Shown piece after piece: positions 1-8,096 of a stretch of DNA of 64,000 bases. Both the position numbers and the translations under genes were made by a program. The DNA is from Prostheceraeus crozeri (lineage: Eukaryota > Platyhelminthes > Polycladida > Euryleptidae): NCBI GenBank assembly GCA_907163375.1, contig CAJQUW010015339.1, forward strand, positions 1 through 64,000. The letters run 5' to 3'. The notes below the pieces were generated by a model that was not told the origin of the DNA, did no database searches, and saw only the letters and a list, made by a program, of their open reading frames with translations. Position 1 is the first letter of the stretch, and the number at the start of each line of letters is the position of its first letter.

Positions 1-403
1 ACCATCCCATGGCTTCCATATGACTTTTTTGTGCTGCTGGATGAAACTGTGATACATGATTGAAATATGATTTATAGGGATAATCGCTTTGACCACCTTC
101 CACCTGCTGCTCTCCAATCGTTAGAGAAACATCACGAAGTAATGTAGTCAATGGTAAATTGTTCAGCCCAACTTTATGTGCATCGTCAATAGCAGTTCCA
201 TCTGCTTGCTGAATTCTAAACCTCAAATCAAGCATCGCATAACTCAAATCTATGTAGTCATCACTACCACCAGGAATAACAAATTCAATGGGGCCAGCAT
301 TCTCAGCTGTTCGAGGATGATAATCTACAATACATGAACTAAGAATATCTGTCTGTATGGCTTGTTGATCGAACAAACAAAAACCGGAAGTTTTACACTC
401 CAT
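1..403 (-). CDS. Polinton major capsid protein, N-terminal part
   Basis: An open leftward frame starts with ATG at 403 and runs off the window edge (134 codons seen). It aligns by eye with the start of the capsid gene of element 2 (56459 onward): both have a QTDI motif early, a D-Y-I-D core, KVGL-NLP, and an EGG-YPY segment followed by Q-F. In Polintons this is the double jelly-roll major capsid protein. Its start lies two bases from the stop of the upstream basic-protein gene, so the two are probably co-expressed. The identification rests on family knowledge and on the second copy; the rest of the gene is unseen. Confidence 0.85.
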   Translation of the reverse strand, partial: MECKTSGFCLFDQQAIQTDILSSCIVDYHPRTAENAGPIEFVIPGGSDDYIDLSYAMLDLRFRIQQADGTAIDDAHKVGLNNLPLTTLLRDVSLTIGEQQVEGGQSDYPYKSYFNHVSQFHPAAQKSHMEAMGW

Positions 404-405
404 GA

Positions 406-867
406 TTAGAAGTTATAGCAGCGTCGTCGTTTAGCGCCTGATGAATGATTAGAGCCTCTGCGACGTTTGCGTGAATGCCTTTTGACTGAAGATCGCACCT
501 TACCAGCTCCGCGATGTTTCCTTCTTCCTTTTTTCATTCGTTTAGGTGATTTCTTTCCTTGAGTAACACCAGCAAAGGTCTGCTTCAATGTTTTTAAACC
601 GCGTTCCTTCCCACGATTCAACAAACTGCTCTTAAAACTTCTACCTCTGGAAAGATCACTAGCAACATCACCAGCAAAGCCAACGGCATTACTTAAAACA
701 TTTCGTTTTAAAGATCTACCGACATTGGATATGAGAGGTGCTACAACAGATTTCAGTGCACCAAGTATGCTACCTCCACGTTGGCGGCGAGCGCCGATGT
801 AAATTTGTCCTCCACCACTTACATAGGAGGGTCGTGAAAAAATGAGGCAGTTGGATTCATAGCTCAA
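406..867 (-). CDS. Basic core-like Polinton protein
   Basis: 153 residues. The N-terminal third has a short RPSYVSGGG segment and a hydrophobic stretch rich in small residues (about residues 34-50). The last 50 residues are almost entirely Lys/Arg/Ser/Gly, ending in a KRRR cluster. That composition suggests DNA binding, like the small basic core proteins of adenoviruses, but the relation is an inference. A related sequence lies at 55941-56427 in element 2, with the same RPSY start, a G-G-RRQ-GG motif and a basic tail, in the same place just before the capsid gene. It stops two bases before the capsid ATG. Confidence 0.7.
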   Translation of the reverse strand: MSYESNCLIFSRPSYVSGGGQIYIGARRQRGGSILGALKSVVAPLISNVGRSLKRNVLSNAVGFAGDVASDLSRGRSFKSSLLNRGKERGLKTLKQTFAGVTQGKKSPKRMKKGRRKHRGAGKVRSSVKRHSRKRRRGSNHSSGAKRRRCYNF

Positions 868-901
868 ACCCTAAACATTGTTAGTTACAACTTTGCATGA
901 A

Positions 902-1993
902 TCACTGTCGATCACTTAGATGAAAGATGTCGGCACGACGCATCCAAGAGTTCATACTTGAAGGATAACCAGTCCATTTAACAAGACACCATTCTTCACC
1001 TTGCCGTTTTTTTTTACATCGAATGATTTTCTCCACCAAATATGTTTCACTTTCAGTGACTACCTCAATCTCATCGCGGTAAAAGCTACCCTCAATTTCT
1101 TCATTATCGTAATCTTTCAACTTGTAGGAGGTCGGAGAGTCTTTTTGATTAATCCTTGATACTGTAAATACCACCTCTGTCCAATTCGGAAGGTACCCTT
1201 TAGCAAAAACACTTTTCACTTTTGAGATACGAACTTTATCACCAATTTTCACATCACTTTTCACATGAGTGCGTTTACGTTGGAATGATTCGCGCACTTT
1301 ATCTACATTGTCAGCATTTACATCTACTGGTCTGAGTCCAATAGAACGATGGATAGAGTGATTGTAGGCATGGAGTGTATCTTGTAGAACCTTTGTCCAA
1401 TTTTGTGTCAAGTTGGCAGTAAAATGTCGCCACAAGCGATTTTTTAATGTGCGATTAAAACGTTCAACGAGTGCAGCTTTATAAGCACTCCTTACACTAA
1501 ACAACTCAATGTCATGCCTCTCAAATAATCTTGTCACATGCTGATTTTCAAACTCTTTTCCTTGATCACTCTGAATTCTTTTTGGAATGCGACCTTCTCG
1601 AAAAATTGTTTGGAATGCTTTTGCTACTCCTTTCCCTTCTTTAGTTTTTAAAGGTTGAGCCCACGCATAACGCGAGAAAATTTCAATGACGGTTAAAATA
1701 AAATTATTGCCCGAGTTATGTTTTGAAATGGAGGCAACATCACACAAATCTGCTTGCCACTGTTCATCGATGTCATGAACAGTATAATGGCGGGTGCGGT
1801 ACTTCTTTTTCGCTTGTTTGTGGAGTGTATAGGTAGCCTGACCCTTTAACCATCGTTTCACTTGTGATTGTGGAAGACCACTCGCTTTTGATAATTTCTT
1901 GATAGATGCAAATCCTGCCGGATGTTTTACATCATAATAGATTGACTTCAAACGTTCAGTCGATGACGACTGACTCTTTTTCCTCCTTCTCAT
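902..1993 (-). CDS. INT: Polinton retrovirus-like integrase with C-terminal chromodomain
   Basis: 363 residues, open throughout. The rve catalytic core runs from about residue 75 to 195. Candidate catalytic residues are D82 in WQADL, D143 in QSDQGKEF and E178 in LVERFNRTLK, with 34 residues between the last two, the classic D,D-35-E spacing. A chromodomain sits at the C-terminus (about 318-363) with the typical LVKWTGYP and NSW motifs. I see no clear HHCC zinc finger; the N-terminus instead has a short helical domain containing YTLHK, shared with element 2. The start overlaps a Cys-rich reading frame by 38 bases. The protein inserts the element; the chromodomain may guide it to particular chromatin (known for chromoviral integrases, inferred here). 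Confidence 0.93.
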   Translation of the reverse strand: MRRRKKSQSSSTERLKSIYYDVKHPAGFASIKKLSKASGLPQSQVKRWLKGQATYTLHKQAKKKYRTRHYTVHDIDEQWQADLCDVASISKHNSGNNFILTVIEIFSRYAWAQPLKTKEGKGVAKAFQTIFREGRIPKRIQSDQGKEFENQHVTRLFERHDIELFSVRSAYKAALVERFNRTLKNRLWRHFTANLTQNWTKVLQDTLHAYNHSIHRSIGLRPVDVNADNVDKVRESFQRKRTHVKSDVKIGDKVRISKVKSVFAKGYLPNWTEVVFTVSRINQKDSPTSYKLKDYDNEEIEGSFYRDEIEVVTESETYLVEKIIRCKKKRQGEEWCLVKWTGYPSSMNSWMRRADIFHLSDRQ

Positions 1994-2171
1994 CTTTTTG
2001 TTTTATTGCCTTTCTACATTTACAACAACTGCAGCATTTAGCTTTAGCGGTTTTGCGATCGTGTTCACATTGCTTAGGGGTTTCATTATGAGAGCTCGCG
2101 CAGCAAGTGCAAGTGACAACGACATTCACCTCTGGCGGCTCATTACATGGCAAGCAACACATCTGCTTCAT
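1956..2171 (-). CDS. Small Cys-rich protein overlapping integrase start
   Basis: 71 residues with about a dozen cysteines, including CCLPC, TCTCC and CCSCCKC clusters, then a charged Lys/Glu tail. It sits between the conserved Polinton protein (one base apart) and integrase (overlapping). A matching Cys-rich frame lies at 53106-53309 in element 2, sharing a V-(N/D)-(V/I) ... CCAS block, also overlapping the integrase N-terminus. Conservation of both position and motif makes it more than a shadow frame. The function is unknown; metal binding is an inference from composition. Confidence 0.55.
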   Translation of the reverse strand: MKQMCCLPCNEPPEVNVVVTCTCCASSHNETPKQCEHDRKTAKAKCCSCCKCRKAIKQKDEKEEKESVVID

Positions 2172-2172
2172 A

Positions 2173-2865
2173 TTAATAGTCTGAGAACATGTATTTCCTA
2201 GGAGGAGCTGTTTTACGTTTTCCTTTTACTAGTTTTAGTGGTGATGTAGATCTACGTCGAGTTCTTCCTCTTGTTTGCTTAGTGAGTGTGGGAGGGGATG
2301 TAGCAGGTGACGTCTTAAACCAATTTGTTGGCATTTTCATCGCCTGAAGCATTGGAGTAGTAGCCACTGTTGAATCAAGTTCTTTCAATGTCTCATTATT
2401 TAAAGCAAATTTTGGTACATTATGCTTTTTCAATAGTTTAAGAAAGTATGACCAACCAGGTGGAACATAGCCCTGACGGCGCTTTCTACGTGTCGCATAC
2501 TGAATCAAGTCTTCATAACGTGAAGTATCAATCACTTTATTTTCATCTGTAATGATTTCTCCTCTATCATTTACATTGAGATGGGGTTCAATACTGTTGA
2601 AAAGAGATATGGCATGTGCGCGAGATGCTAAAGGTGTAGCAGTCGATACAGAGTCACGCATCTTATTCTTCAAGTTTTTCAATTGCTCAACAGTTTCCGA
2701 TTGTAATAATACAGCACGATGTGGATCTTTGATGTGAACATTTTGCTGATAATCTATTTCTTTCCTATACATTTGATTTGCAAGAAGTTGCTTTACTTGC
2801 TGCATGGCAGTCAATTGTACATATTCATCCTGAGGAATAACAATCATGCGAGAATAAGAACTCAT
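2173..2865 (-). CDS. Conserved Polinton protein of unknown function (between ATPase and integrase)
   Basis: 230 residues. The N-terminus carries MIVIPQDEYVQLT, matched by MVVIPQEEDVQLT in element 2 (52393-53071). A middle block IKDPHR ... L ... STATP ... R ... LF ... I-(E/D)-PH is also shared, as is a later GEIITDE segment. The C-terminal 50 residues are basic and Pro/Ser/Thr-rich. No enzyme motif is visible. The start codon shares four bases (ATGA) with the ATPase stop, so it is probably translated from the same messenger. Position and conservation suggest a structural or assembly role, which is inference only. Confidence 0.65.
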   Translation of the reverse strand: MSSYSRMIVIPQDEYVQLTAMQQVKQLLANQMYRKEIDYQQNVHIKDPHRAVLLQSETVEQLKNLKNKMRDSVSTATPLASRAHAISLFNSIEPHLNVNDRGEIITDENKVIDTSRYEDLIQYATRRKRRQGYVPPGWSYFLKLLKKHNVPKFALNNETLKELDSTVATTPMLQAMKMPTNWFKTSPATSPPTLTKQTRGRTRRRSTSPLKLVKGKRKTAPPRKYMFSDY

Positions 2866-3526
2866 AGTTTGTAGATAATCATGGGAGTTTTCAAAATATC
2901 ACTTCGAAATCTAAATTCTTCCGGACACTCTTGCGTAAAGTCAATGAATAAGTAACCGTATGGTTTTTCAGTAGCTGCTTGAAAAATTTCAATTAAGGCT
3001 TTTGATCCTCTGGGTGCAACTTGTCGCGCTAAAATTTCAAATTGACTTTTATCTCGCGGATTCTTGAAATAGCATAATAGTGTGTATTCAGGTTTCGTGT
3101 ACGAGCTTCTTTTCCATCAGGAAACAAATTTTGTGTGATATAGATGATAAAACACCTTTTATGATGTGCTGCACGAGTGAACATATCTGTAACATCTTTT
3201 GAATTCTTACTTTCTTTTAATAAATCATCCAATACAACAACATCATTAGACTGAAGTTTATCCACTGGAATAATTCCTTCATGTCGAATAAAGTTGCGAC
3301 TTTGCAATTCCTGAAACAGCGACGGTTGATAAATACCATAACACCAAATCACTCGATTGATAGGTTCCTTAAACAACTCCCTTCTTTTATCCAATAAATT
3401 CAGCGTGAAAACAGTTTTACCTGCATGAGATGGACCTGATACAGTCAGAACTTTATCACATTGAAGTCTGAAATCCATTTTATTACTTTGAGATTCAACA
3501 TTTGCATAATTAACGTCTAGAGCCAA
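2862..3526 (-). pseudogene. ATP: Polinton genome-packaging ATPase (FtsK/HerA, A32-like); fossil
   Basis: The Walker A motif GPSHAGKT and the Walker B motif VVVLDDLL are intact, followed by sensor-like ITQNLF. The family packages DNA into capsids. The whole extent matches the intact 211-residue ATPase of element 2 (51747-52382), including the C-terminal PYGYLFIDFTQECPE block. The copy looks broken at about one place. It overlaps the upstream small protein gene by 17 bases and shares an ATGA with the downstream gene, a compact virus-like arrangement. Confidence 0.85.
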
Positions 3527-3851
3527 AGATATTACCCAATAGGTTGCCCACGGCAGGAGCTATCATTGGAAGTATTGCTGAAAGGAAACCGCCCTTTTGT
3601 GTTAGAGTTTTCCTCTTTCTTTGAAGGGCGACTTTAGGATTGGAGATGAAACGCAATTTCGTAGCATATCGCTTAAGTAACTTTCGTTGTTTTGGCGCTA
3701 ATTTCTTCGTCCTTAACTTCCTCACATGAGAAATAATTTCACGGATGAATTTATCATTAGCATGTCGTATAGCATTGTATCGCTGAGTTGCTTTCATTCG
3801 TCGGAGAGCTTGAATGGCTGAAGAAAACTTTTGACTTTTACGTTTCGCCAT
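3510..3851 (-). CDS. Small basic protein with hydrophobic tail (capsid-associated, protein VI-like?)
   Basis: 113 residues. The first 85 are strongly basic and helical. Then comes a QKGGFLSAILPMIAPAVG segment, an amphipathic or hydrophobic stretch near the C-terminus. Element 2 has the same architecture at 50342-50734 (RGGGGFLSMLND followed by an Ala-rich end) and the same FIR(E/D) motif in the middle. The family recurs in Polintons; a membrane-active or internal capsid role like adenovirus protein VI is inferred from the shape, not proven. It lies directly before the ATPase gene and overlaps its start. Confidence 0.6.
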   Translation of the reverse strand: MAKRKSQKFSSAIQALRRMKATQRYNAIRHANDKFIREIISHVRKLRTKKLAPKQRKLLKRYATKLRFISNPKVALQRKRKTLTQKGGFLSAILPMIAPAVGNLLGNIFGSRR

Positions 3852-3901
3852 TTTCCGTGTTAGTCTTTGCTAAACCTATCTTTACCACATTCGCATAGGT
3901 A

Positions 3902-4231
3902 CTAACTATTGCAACATAAGTGACACTCGAAATGAGCAATGTCACAGTGGCTACATTTGCAAAGTTGAATGCAATTACGTATGAAACAGCGTTGACAAAA
4001 AGCATGCTTACATCTCTTGAAGATGCGCTTTTCATTTCCATCCTTTCGCTTACATACATCACAACACATAGTTTCACCGTTACTGATGTCTATAGCAAGT
4101 CTTTTTGAAGATATGAATTTGCTAGCCTTTTCTAAATAATAGACACATGTACAGAAGGAATATACTTCGAGAGTGAGCAGACATAGCTCGAAAACCAGTT
4201 GTGCTACAATCAAGTACCACTGCATTTTCAA
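3902..4231 (-). CDS. Membrane-anchored RING-like Cys-rich protein
   Basis: 109 residues. A hydrophobic N-terminal segment (about 5-32) looks like a signal anchor. The C-terminal half has a zinc-binding pattern: CDVC, then C-x-HAFC-x2-C, then C-x-C-x2-C ... C-x2-C, close to a RING or RING-variant finger. Viral membrane RING proteins are typically ubiquitin ligases that counter host defences, which is an inference here. Element 2 has a different RING protein in the comparable leading region (48975-49472). Start overlaps the preceding gene by four bases. Confidence 0.5.
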   Translation of the reverse strand: MKMQWYLIVAQLVFELCLLTLEVYSFCTCVYYLEKASKFISSKRLAIDISNGETMCCDVCKRKDGNEKRIFKRCKHAFCQRCFIRNCIQLCKCSHCDIAHFECHLCCNS

Positions 4232-4638
4232 TTTTTCTTTATGGAAAGTTGAATGTGAATATCTGAAATCGCTTCAATCACTAGACTGCTACCATGATGG
4301 TTAAATGCGTTAAGACGTTCAGCAATTTTTATCATATGTCTTTTAAAAAATTCTTCGGGGTGATCTACCACTTCCATTGAATAAGAAGCAAAATGGAAAG
4401 AGCGACTTTCCACCTCTTCCTTTCCAAAATGACTAAACTTAATTTTCGCAACTAATCGCGCCATGACAATGCTATCAGAGAATGTATTCATTAACTCTAG
4501 AAATAGAGTGCTAGCATCATCGACCACTGCTTCGATGTCGGTCTCATCTTTATGAAAATTTATCACATAATCTTGAACAGCTCCTTTTAAACTTTGCCTA
4601 TGAAAATGTAATGTTCCGCAGTCGTTTGAGAAAGACAT
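4228..4638 (-). CDS. Free-standing homolog of the Polinton polymerase N-terminal domain
   Basis: 136 residues, no enzyme motif. Residues about 58-132 align by eye with the region of the element 2 polymerase coded at about 62600-62840. Shared features are a (A/G)RL(V/I)A(K/Q)I(K/R) start, an acidic EE segment, an H-F block, then spaced hydrophobics ending in a G-S-x-x-(V/I)-(I/E) ... I-x-(I/F) strand pair. So the element encodes this domain as its own small protein, in addition to whatever polymerase lies left of the window. Function is unknown; a role in replication or in binding polymerase partners is inference. Confidence 0.5.
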   Translation of the reverse strand: MSFSNDCGTLHFHRQSLKGAVQDYVINFHKDETDIEAVVDDASTLFLELMNTFSDSIVMARLVAKIKFSHFGKEEVESRSFHFASYSMEVVDHPEEFFKRHMIKIAERLNAFNHHGSSLVIEAISDIHIQLSIKKN

Positions 4639-4725
4639 GATCGCCCTTTATCTAACCCATCCATTGCATGAAAACAACAACTCTTCTCATTGTAACATTT
4701 ATTGAATAACTGTAACAAGCATGCA

Positions 4726-5256
4726 TTATAAATCAATGGTTTGAAACAGATAAAATAGATACAGCTGGTAACTATCATACAGCGAGCAATGATAACCATA
4801 CAGGACTTTGGCAGTGCTGAGGTAAGGAGGAAAGAAGCATTGGTTATGAACGTAGCTACTACAACGAACAGACAAAATAGGAACACACAAATCCTTAAAA
4901 CGTTTCGTGACTTCATGATAATGTTGATTCACTCTACTATCCCAAGGTGGGAGCAAAATATCATTAATGACTAGATTGGGAAATACTTTCCTCTCCTTAC
5001 CAGGATTATTACAAAAGATGCGTATAACATTGAAAGCAGCTAACCATCGTTTAAAGTCAATAAGAAGAGCACTGTCACAAGAAAAGCCATAGTCTTGCAA
5101 ATATTTCAGATTAAGTCCATGAATGTGTTTTCTCGCCCATTGATCAACATTGGGATTGCAGTTGGCATGTTGATGATAGACACTGACAATCTGATATGTC
5201 CAATTGTTCATAGCATTAGCACTGAGCTCCTGTACAGGTTCACCCTCACAATCCAT
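4726..5256 (-). CDS. Possible DEDD-type 3'-5' exonuclease
   Basis: 176 residues. The start is MDCEGEPVQELS, and the frame just upstream of this ATG would code a run of isoleucines and Phe, so the start looks like the first strand of an RNase H-like exonuclease with the D-x-E motif. Further along come HIHGLNLKYL, a W-Q/W-A rich block and a Tyr-rich C-terminus. I cannot place the remaining catalytic Asp residues with confidence. No counterpart is visible in element 2. A proofreading or end-processing role is inference. Confidence 0.4.
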   Translation of the reverse strand: MDCEGEPVQELSANAMNNWTYQIVSVYHQHANCNPNVDQWARKHIHGLNLKYLQDYGFSCDSALLIDFKRWLAAFNVIRIFCNNPGKERKVFPNLVINDILLPPWDSRVNQHYHEVTKRFKDLCVPILSVRCSSYVHNQCFFPPYLSTAKVLYGYHCSLYDSYQLYLFYLFQTIDL

Positions 5257-5308
5257 AAAAATGATGATAGAAGCCTAAGACGGAAATTTACACATCTAAG
5301 GAAACGTT

Positions 5309-5557
5309 CTATAACATATTACAAAATGAAGAATTACATCGATGCTTTTCACGACAAAATACACAAATGATATGATGGCAACGAAGAAGTAAAATGTATC
5401 TAATAAGACCACGTCTACGACACTCAAAGCACATAAGCGAATTGTCATAGGGTAGAGTTAGGAAAGGACTAGTAATTCTCCTTCTTTGATTTGCGTTTTG
5501 ATGCAGCATTCTTCTCCGACTTGCGCTTCGTACCACTGCTGTTAAGGATTTGATCAA
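5309..5557 (-). CDS. Small basic Cys-rich protein (partial RING-like)
   Basis: 82 residues. After a Ser/Arg-rich start there is a C-F-E-C pair, a loop, then C-H-H-x2-C-x2-C and two more cysteines, resembling a RING or treble-clef finger. It overlaps the end of the next gene by about 90 bases in another frame, so it could be a shadow of that gene's basic tail. The zinc-finger spacing is the only support. Confidence 0.3.
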   Translation of the reverse strand: MIKSLTAVVRSASRRRMLHQNANQRRRITSPFLTLPYDNSLMCFECRRRGLIRYILLLRCHHIICVFCREKHRCNSSFCNML

Positions 5558-6244
5558 TTATGTCGTCCACGTTGGGTGGTTTTGGAATATATAGGATGGA
5601 TTCCATATGCATGGAGAGAGAGGCTATTTTATTATCCTTATGCCGACCATAATATAGCCCATTCATTTTGAAAAGGATATCCCAAGTACCTTCTCCGAGC
5701 TCGTCGCATGTGATGGGTGTTGAATGATCTCCCTCCTTCTTATAGTAAGTGCACCAATGTGATACCGGTAGGCAAATGTGATTACCATCCCAAATCTTTC
5801 TATAGGGAGTATCCTTGTCATCTCTCGCCTTCCACTCTTGAGCAAGAGGAGTAGGAATGTCCATATTTAATGTCACGTACTCCTCAATAATATCAAGTTG
5901 GTGGCGAATGTACGGACTCACGGGGATCAGTATGTAGTCCCCATACTGATTGTGCATTATCTTGACATCCGTGGAAGGGAGCATTCCCGTTTGGAGTACT
6001 ACGCCATGATCGTCATAACGCAAGACTTGTTTAAATTTACGCTGTAGCGGTGTAGGATTATGTACCTTGGTTGTTTCTTCCACTGGCCTCAGTTGTAGAT
6101 GATCTGACCGTAGCGAACCTTGTAACGTTTGGCCGCCATTTTGTCCTACTAGTGCAGCAGATGGAGTAGATGCCTGAAAATGAAAAAAGATTGTATTAAG
6201 TTTACGTTCAAGGGAGGAGAAGGAGGAAAGTAGCGACTTACCAT
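5469..6244 (-). CDS. Conserved Polinton protein of unknown function, with an ATG-only first coding exon
   Basis: Coding exon 2 is 6173-5469, and 6244-6242 is an ATG followed at once by a GTAAGT donor. The acceptor, a TTTTCAG, ends at 6174. The 68-base intron puts the ATG in frame with the long open frame (about 236 residues). The central part (YGDYILIPVSP ... and GLYYGRH-x-N-K-IASL) matches the protein at 50886-51701 in element 2, so this is a family of both elements. The tail is Lys/Ser-rich. There is no recognisable catalytic motif; a nucleic-acid-binding role is possible from the basic tail. The promoter at 6343-6390 is correctly placed. Confidence 0.6.
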
Positions 6245-6342
6245 TTTAGTTGGATAATAGAATAGGGAACTAGAGAGAGGAAATGTGCGTCCGTCACTCG
6301 TGTGATTCAACGATGGAATGATTCTCACTGTGGAAGGCTCGC

Positions 6343-6390
6343 TATTTATATAGAAATGCTTGATTCTCATTGGATGATGATCCTCATTGG
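6343..6390 (-). promoter_or_regulatory. Leftward promoter: TATA box and two CCAAT boxes
   Basis: On the minus strand two CCAAT boxes (6390-6386 and 6373-6369) are followed by TATATAAATA at 6352-6343. The first start codon is about 100 bases downstream, leaving a short leader. This is a classical RNA polymerase II promoter for the whole leftward gene row of element 1. Confidence 0.65.
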
Positions 6391-6412
6391 ACAATAACAT
6401 CAAGCTGATTCC

Positions 6413-7600
6413 AAATCTGGCCTCCGTTTACCAATCCCAGCCTTCATTCGCCCGCTGGAGCTGTTTCTTGGGAAATTCTAACTCTGTCGTTTTTCGCCAA
6501 TGTCCCAAAATCTTAAATGGCGTCTCACATCTAAACGAAGACAGATAGGAACAAGCCGATTCTTTCAGTGAATTTGTCGCACTCTTAGCTTTCAAACGAG
6601 CTATTGCACGACTTTCTACGATCTCTAGAACCAAAGTTGGAAGATCGGTGCCGGGGGGGGGGGGGACGTCAGCGAAACTTTTTCTCTCCGATTGACTTGA
6701 AACTCACCATACCGATGCAGAATTTCACGCTGAATCCGAATCTGGCCTCCGTTTTCCCATCCGATGCCTCGTTTTGACGCTACAGCCCAAAACGTCCAAA
6801 ATTCTAACTCTGTCGTTTTTCGACAGTCTCCCAAAATCTTAAATGGCGCCTCACATCTAAACGAAGACAGATATGAACAAGCCGTTTCTTTCACTGAATT
6901 TGTCTTACTCTTAGCTTTCAAACGAGCTATGGCACGACAAAATCCGTCCACTAGAAGCCAAGATCGAAGCTAGCTGTCCAGAGGGGGGGGAGGTCAGTGA
7001 AATTTGATGAAAAATGTTTTGGTGACGGTCCAGGTCGAAATTCCACACTTTGGAAAATTTTCAAAATTTTACCCATACAAAGCCACTCTGACACTTAGGA
7101 TTTTTTCAGGTGAGCGAGCTCCGACCTAAAATCTTGTAACCGCTCTAACTTTTGAACGACTGGTCCGATTGACTCGCAACAAAAAATGTTGTCGAGCAGT
7201 CTTTTGTCCTCTTTCCAATGCAACTCGAACGAACAAAATCCGTTCACTAGAACCAAAGTTAGAAGATTGCTGTCGGGGGGGAGGGGGGAGGTCAGTGAAA
7301 TTTGATGAAAAATGTTTTGGTGACGGTCCCAGGTCGAAATTCCACACTTTGGAAAATTTTCAAAATTTTACCCATACAAAGCCACTCTGACACTTAGGAT
7401 TTTTCAGGTGAGCTACGACAGTCCACCCCTCCCAACCTGGCCGGCACACCACGCCAACCTAGACACCACATCACCGCGCGTTACACGACGGTCGACCAGA
7501 GGGGGGGAAGACGTCAGACCCGGAACACCACGGCGGCCGACCACGACACTCTGACGGTCCAGGGGGGGACGTCAGCGACGGCGGCCATCTTGCGCTATCC
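6413..7600. repeat. Subterminal tandem repeats with G-runs at the right end of Polinton 1
   Basis: Two diverged copies of a unit of about 325 bases (6413-6740, 6738-6985) share the string AATTCTAACTCTGTCG. Two near-identical units of about 125 bases (about 6990-7115 and 7288-7412) share GAAATTTGATGAAAAATG. G-runs of 6-13 bases occur at 6653, 6983, 7275, 7501 and 7562, mostly after a related CTAGAA...CTGTC sequence. Polinton termini often carry such repeats. Reading frames across this stretch are repeat artefacts. The outer boundary is near 7600, where GC-rich sequence gives way to AT-rich flank. Confidence 0.6.
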
Positions 7601-8096
7601 AGAAGTGGAGTTTTACTTACTACTATCAAATTCAACAGCTGTGAGAATGTATTAACTATCCCAACAAAAAGGAGAGTGTCCTGATTTGATTGTCGGTGTA
7701 AATCATATTGTTCGTTATCCATGGATCCTGTGGCTCATTTTTCAACGGGAAGCAATGAAATGTAGTTGGTAAATTTACTGTAATTGCCATTCTTATACCG
7801 ATACACAAACACAAAGCATTTGCTAAGCATTTTACGCTGCCTCCACAAACATATCGCTGTTGAAATACACTATTTAACGACGCCTGCAAAGTAAGAGTAA
7901 CAAGATTACAATGTGTAACGTCTGTATGAATGACATCGATTCAAATTATCAGCCTCATTTCGTATTATAGGGTTAAGGGATATCTGATCAGATTTCTGTC
8001 CAGGTGCTATATTATGGAAGTCCATGCTGTATCTAGTCAATGCAATATAAAATTTAACATTTTCTGTGTTAATTCATTCACATAGAGCATTATCAA
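7601..8096. other. Flanking sequence, no gene supported
   Basis: AT-rich sequence between Polinton 1 and the palindrome at 8097. A minus-strand frame at 7656-7889 follows a plausible splice acceptor, but it has no motif I trust. Confidence 0.5.

Larger units (their letters stand above)
1..7600 (-). mobile_element. Polinton/Maverick element 1, right-hand part (left part outside window)
   Basis: About eleven leftward genes lie in close order: major capsid (running off the window), basic core-like protein, integrase with chromodomain, Cys-rich protein, conserved Polinton protein, packaging ATPase, small capsid-associated protein, RING-like protein, polymerase-N-terminal-domain-like protein, exonuclease-like protein, small Cys-rich protein, and a conserved protein with a tiny first exon. 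This gene set is diagnostic of Polintons. The right flank (6413-7600) is repeat-rich with G-runs, as expected of a subterminal or terminal region, but the exact end near 7600 is a guess because the left terminus is not in the window. Most reading frames are open, with about one break visible, so the copy is younger than element 2. Polymerase B and protease would lie to the left. Confidence 0.9.

Noticed and set aside
4587-4916. Hydrophobic 109-residue minus-strand frame
   Set aside because: It overlaps the exonuclease-like gene in another frame and has no support of its own.
7656-7889. Minus-strand frame with Cys residues and FHCFPLKN, recalling a THAP domain
   Set aside because: The Cys and Trp spacing of THAP is not met; only a splice-acceptor-like string supports it.
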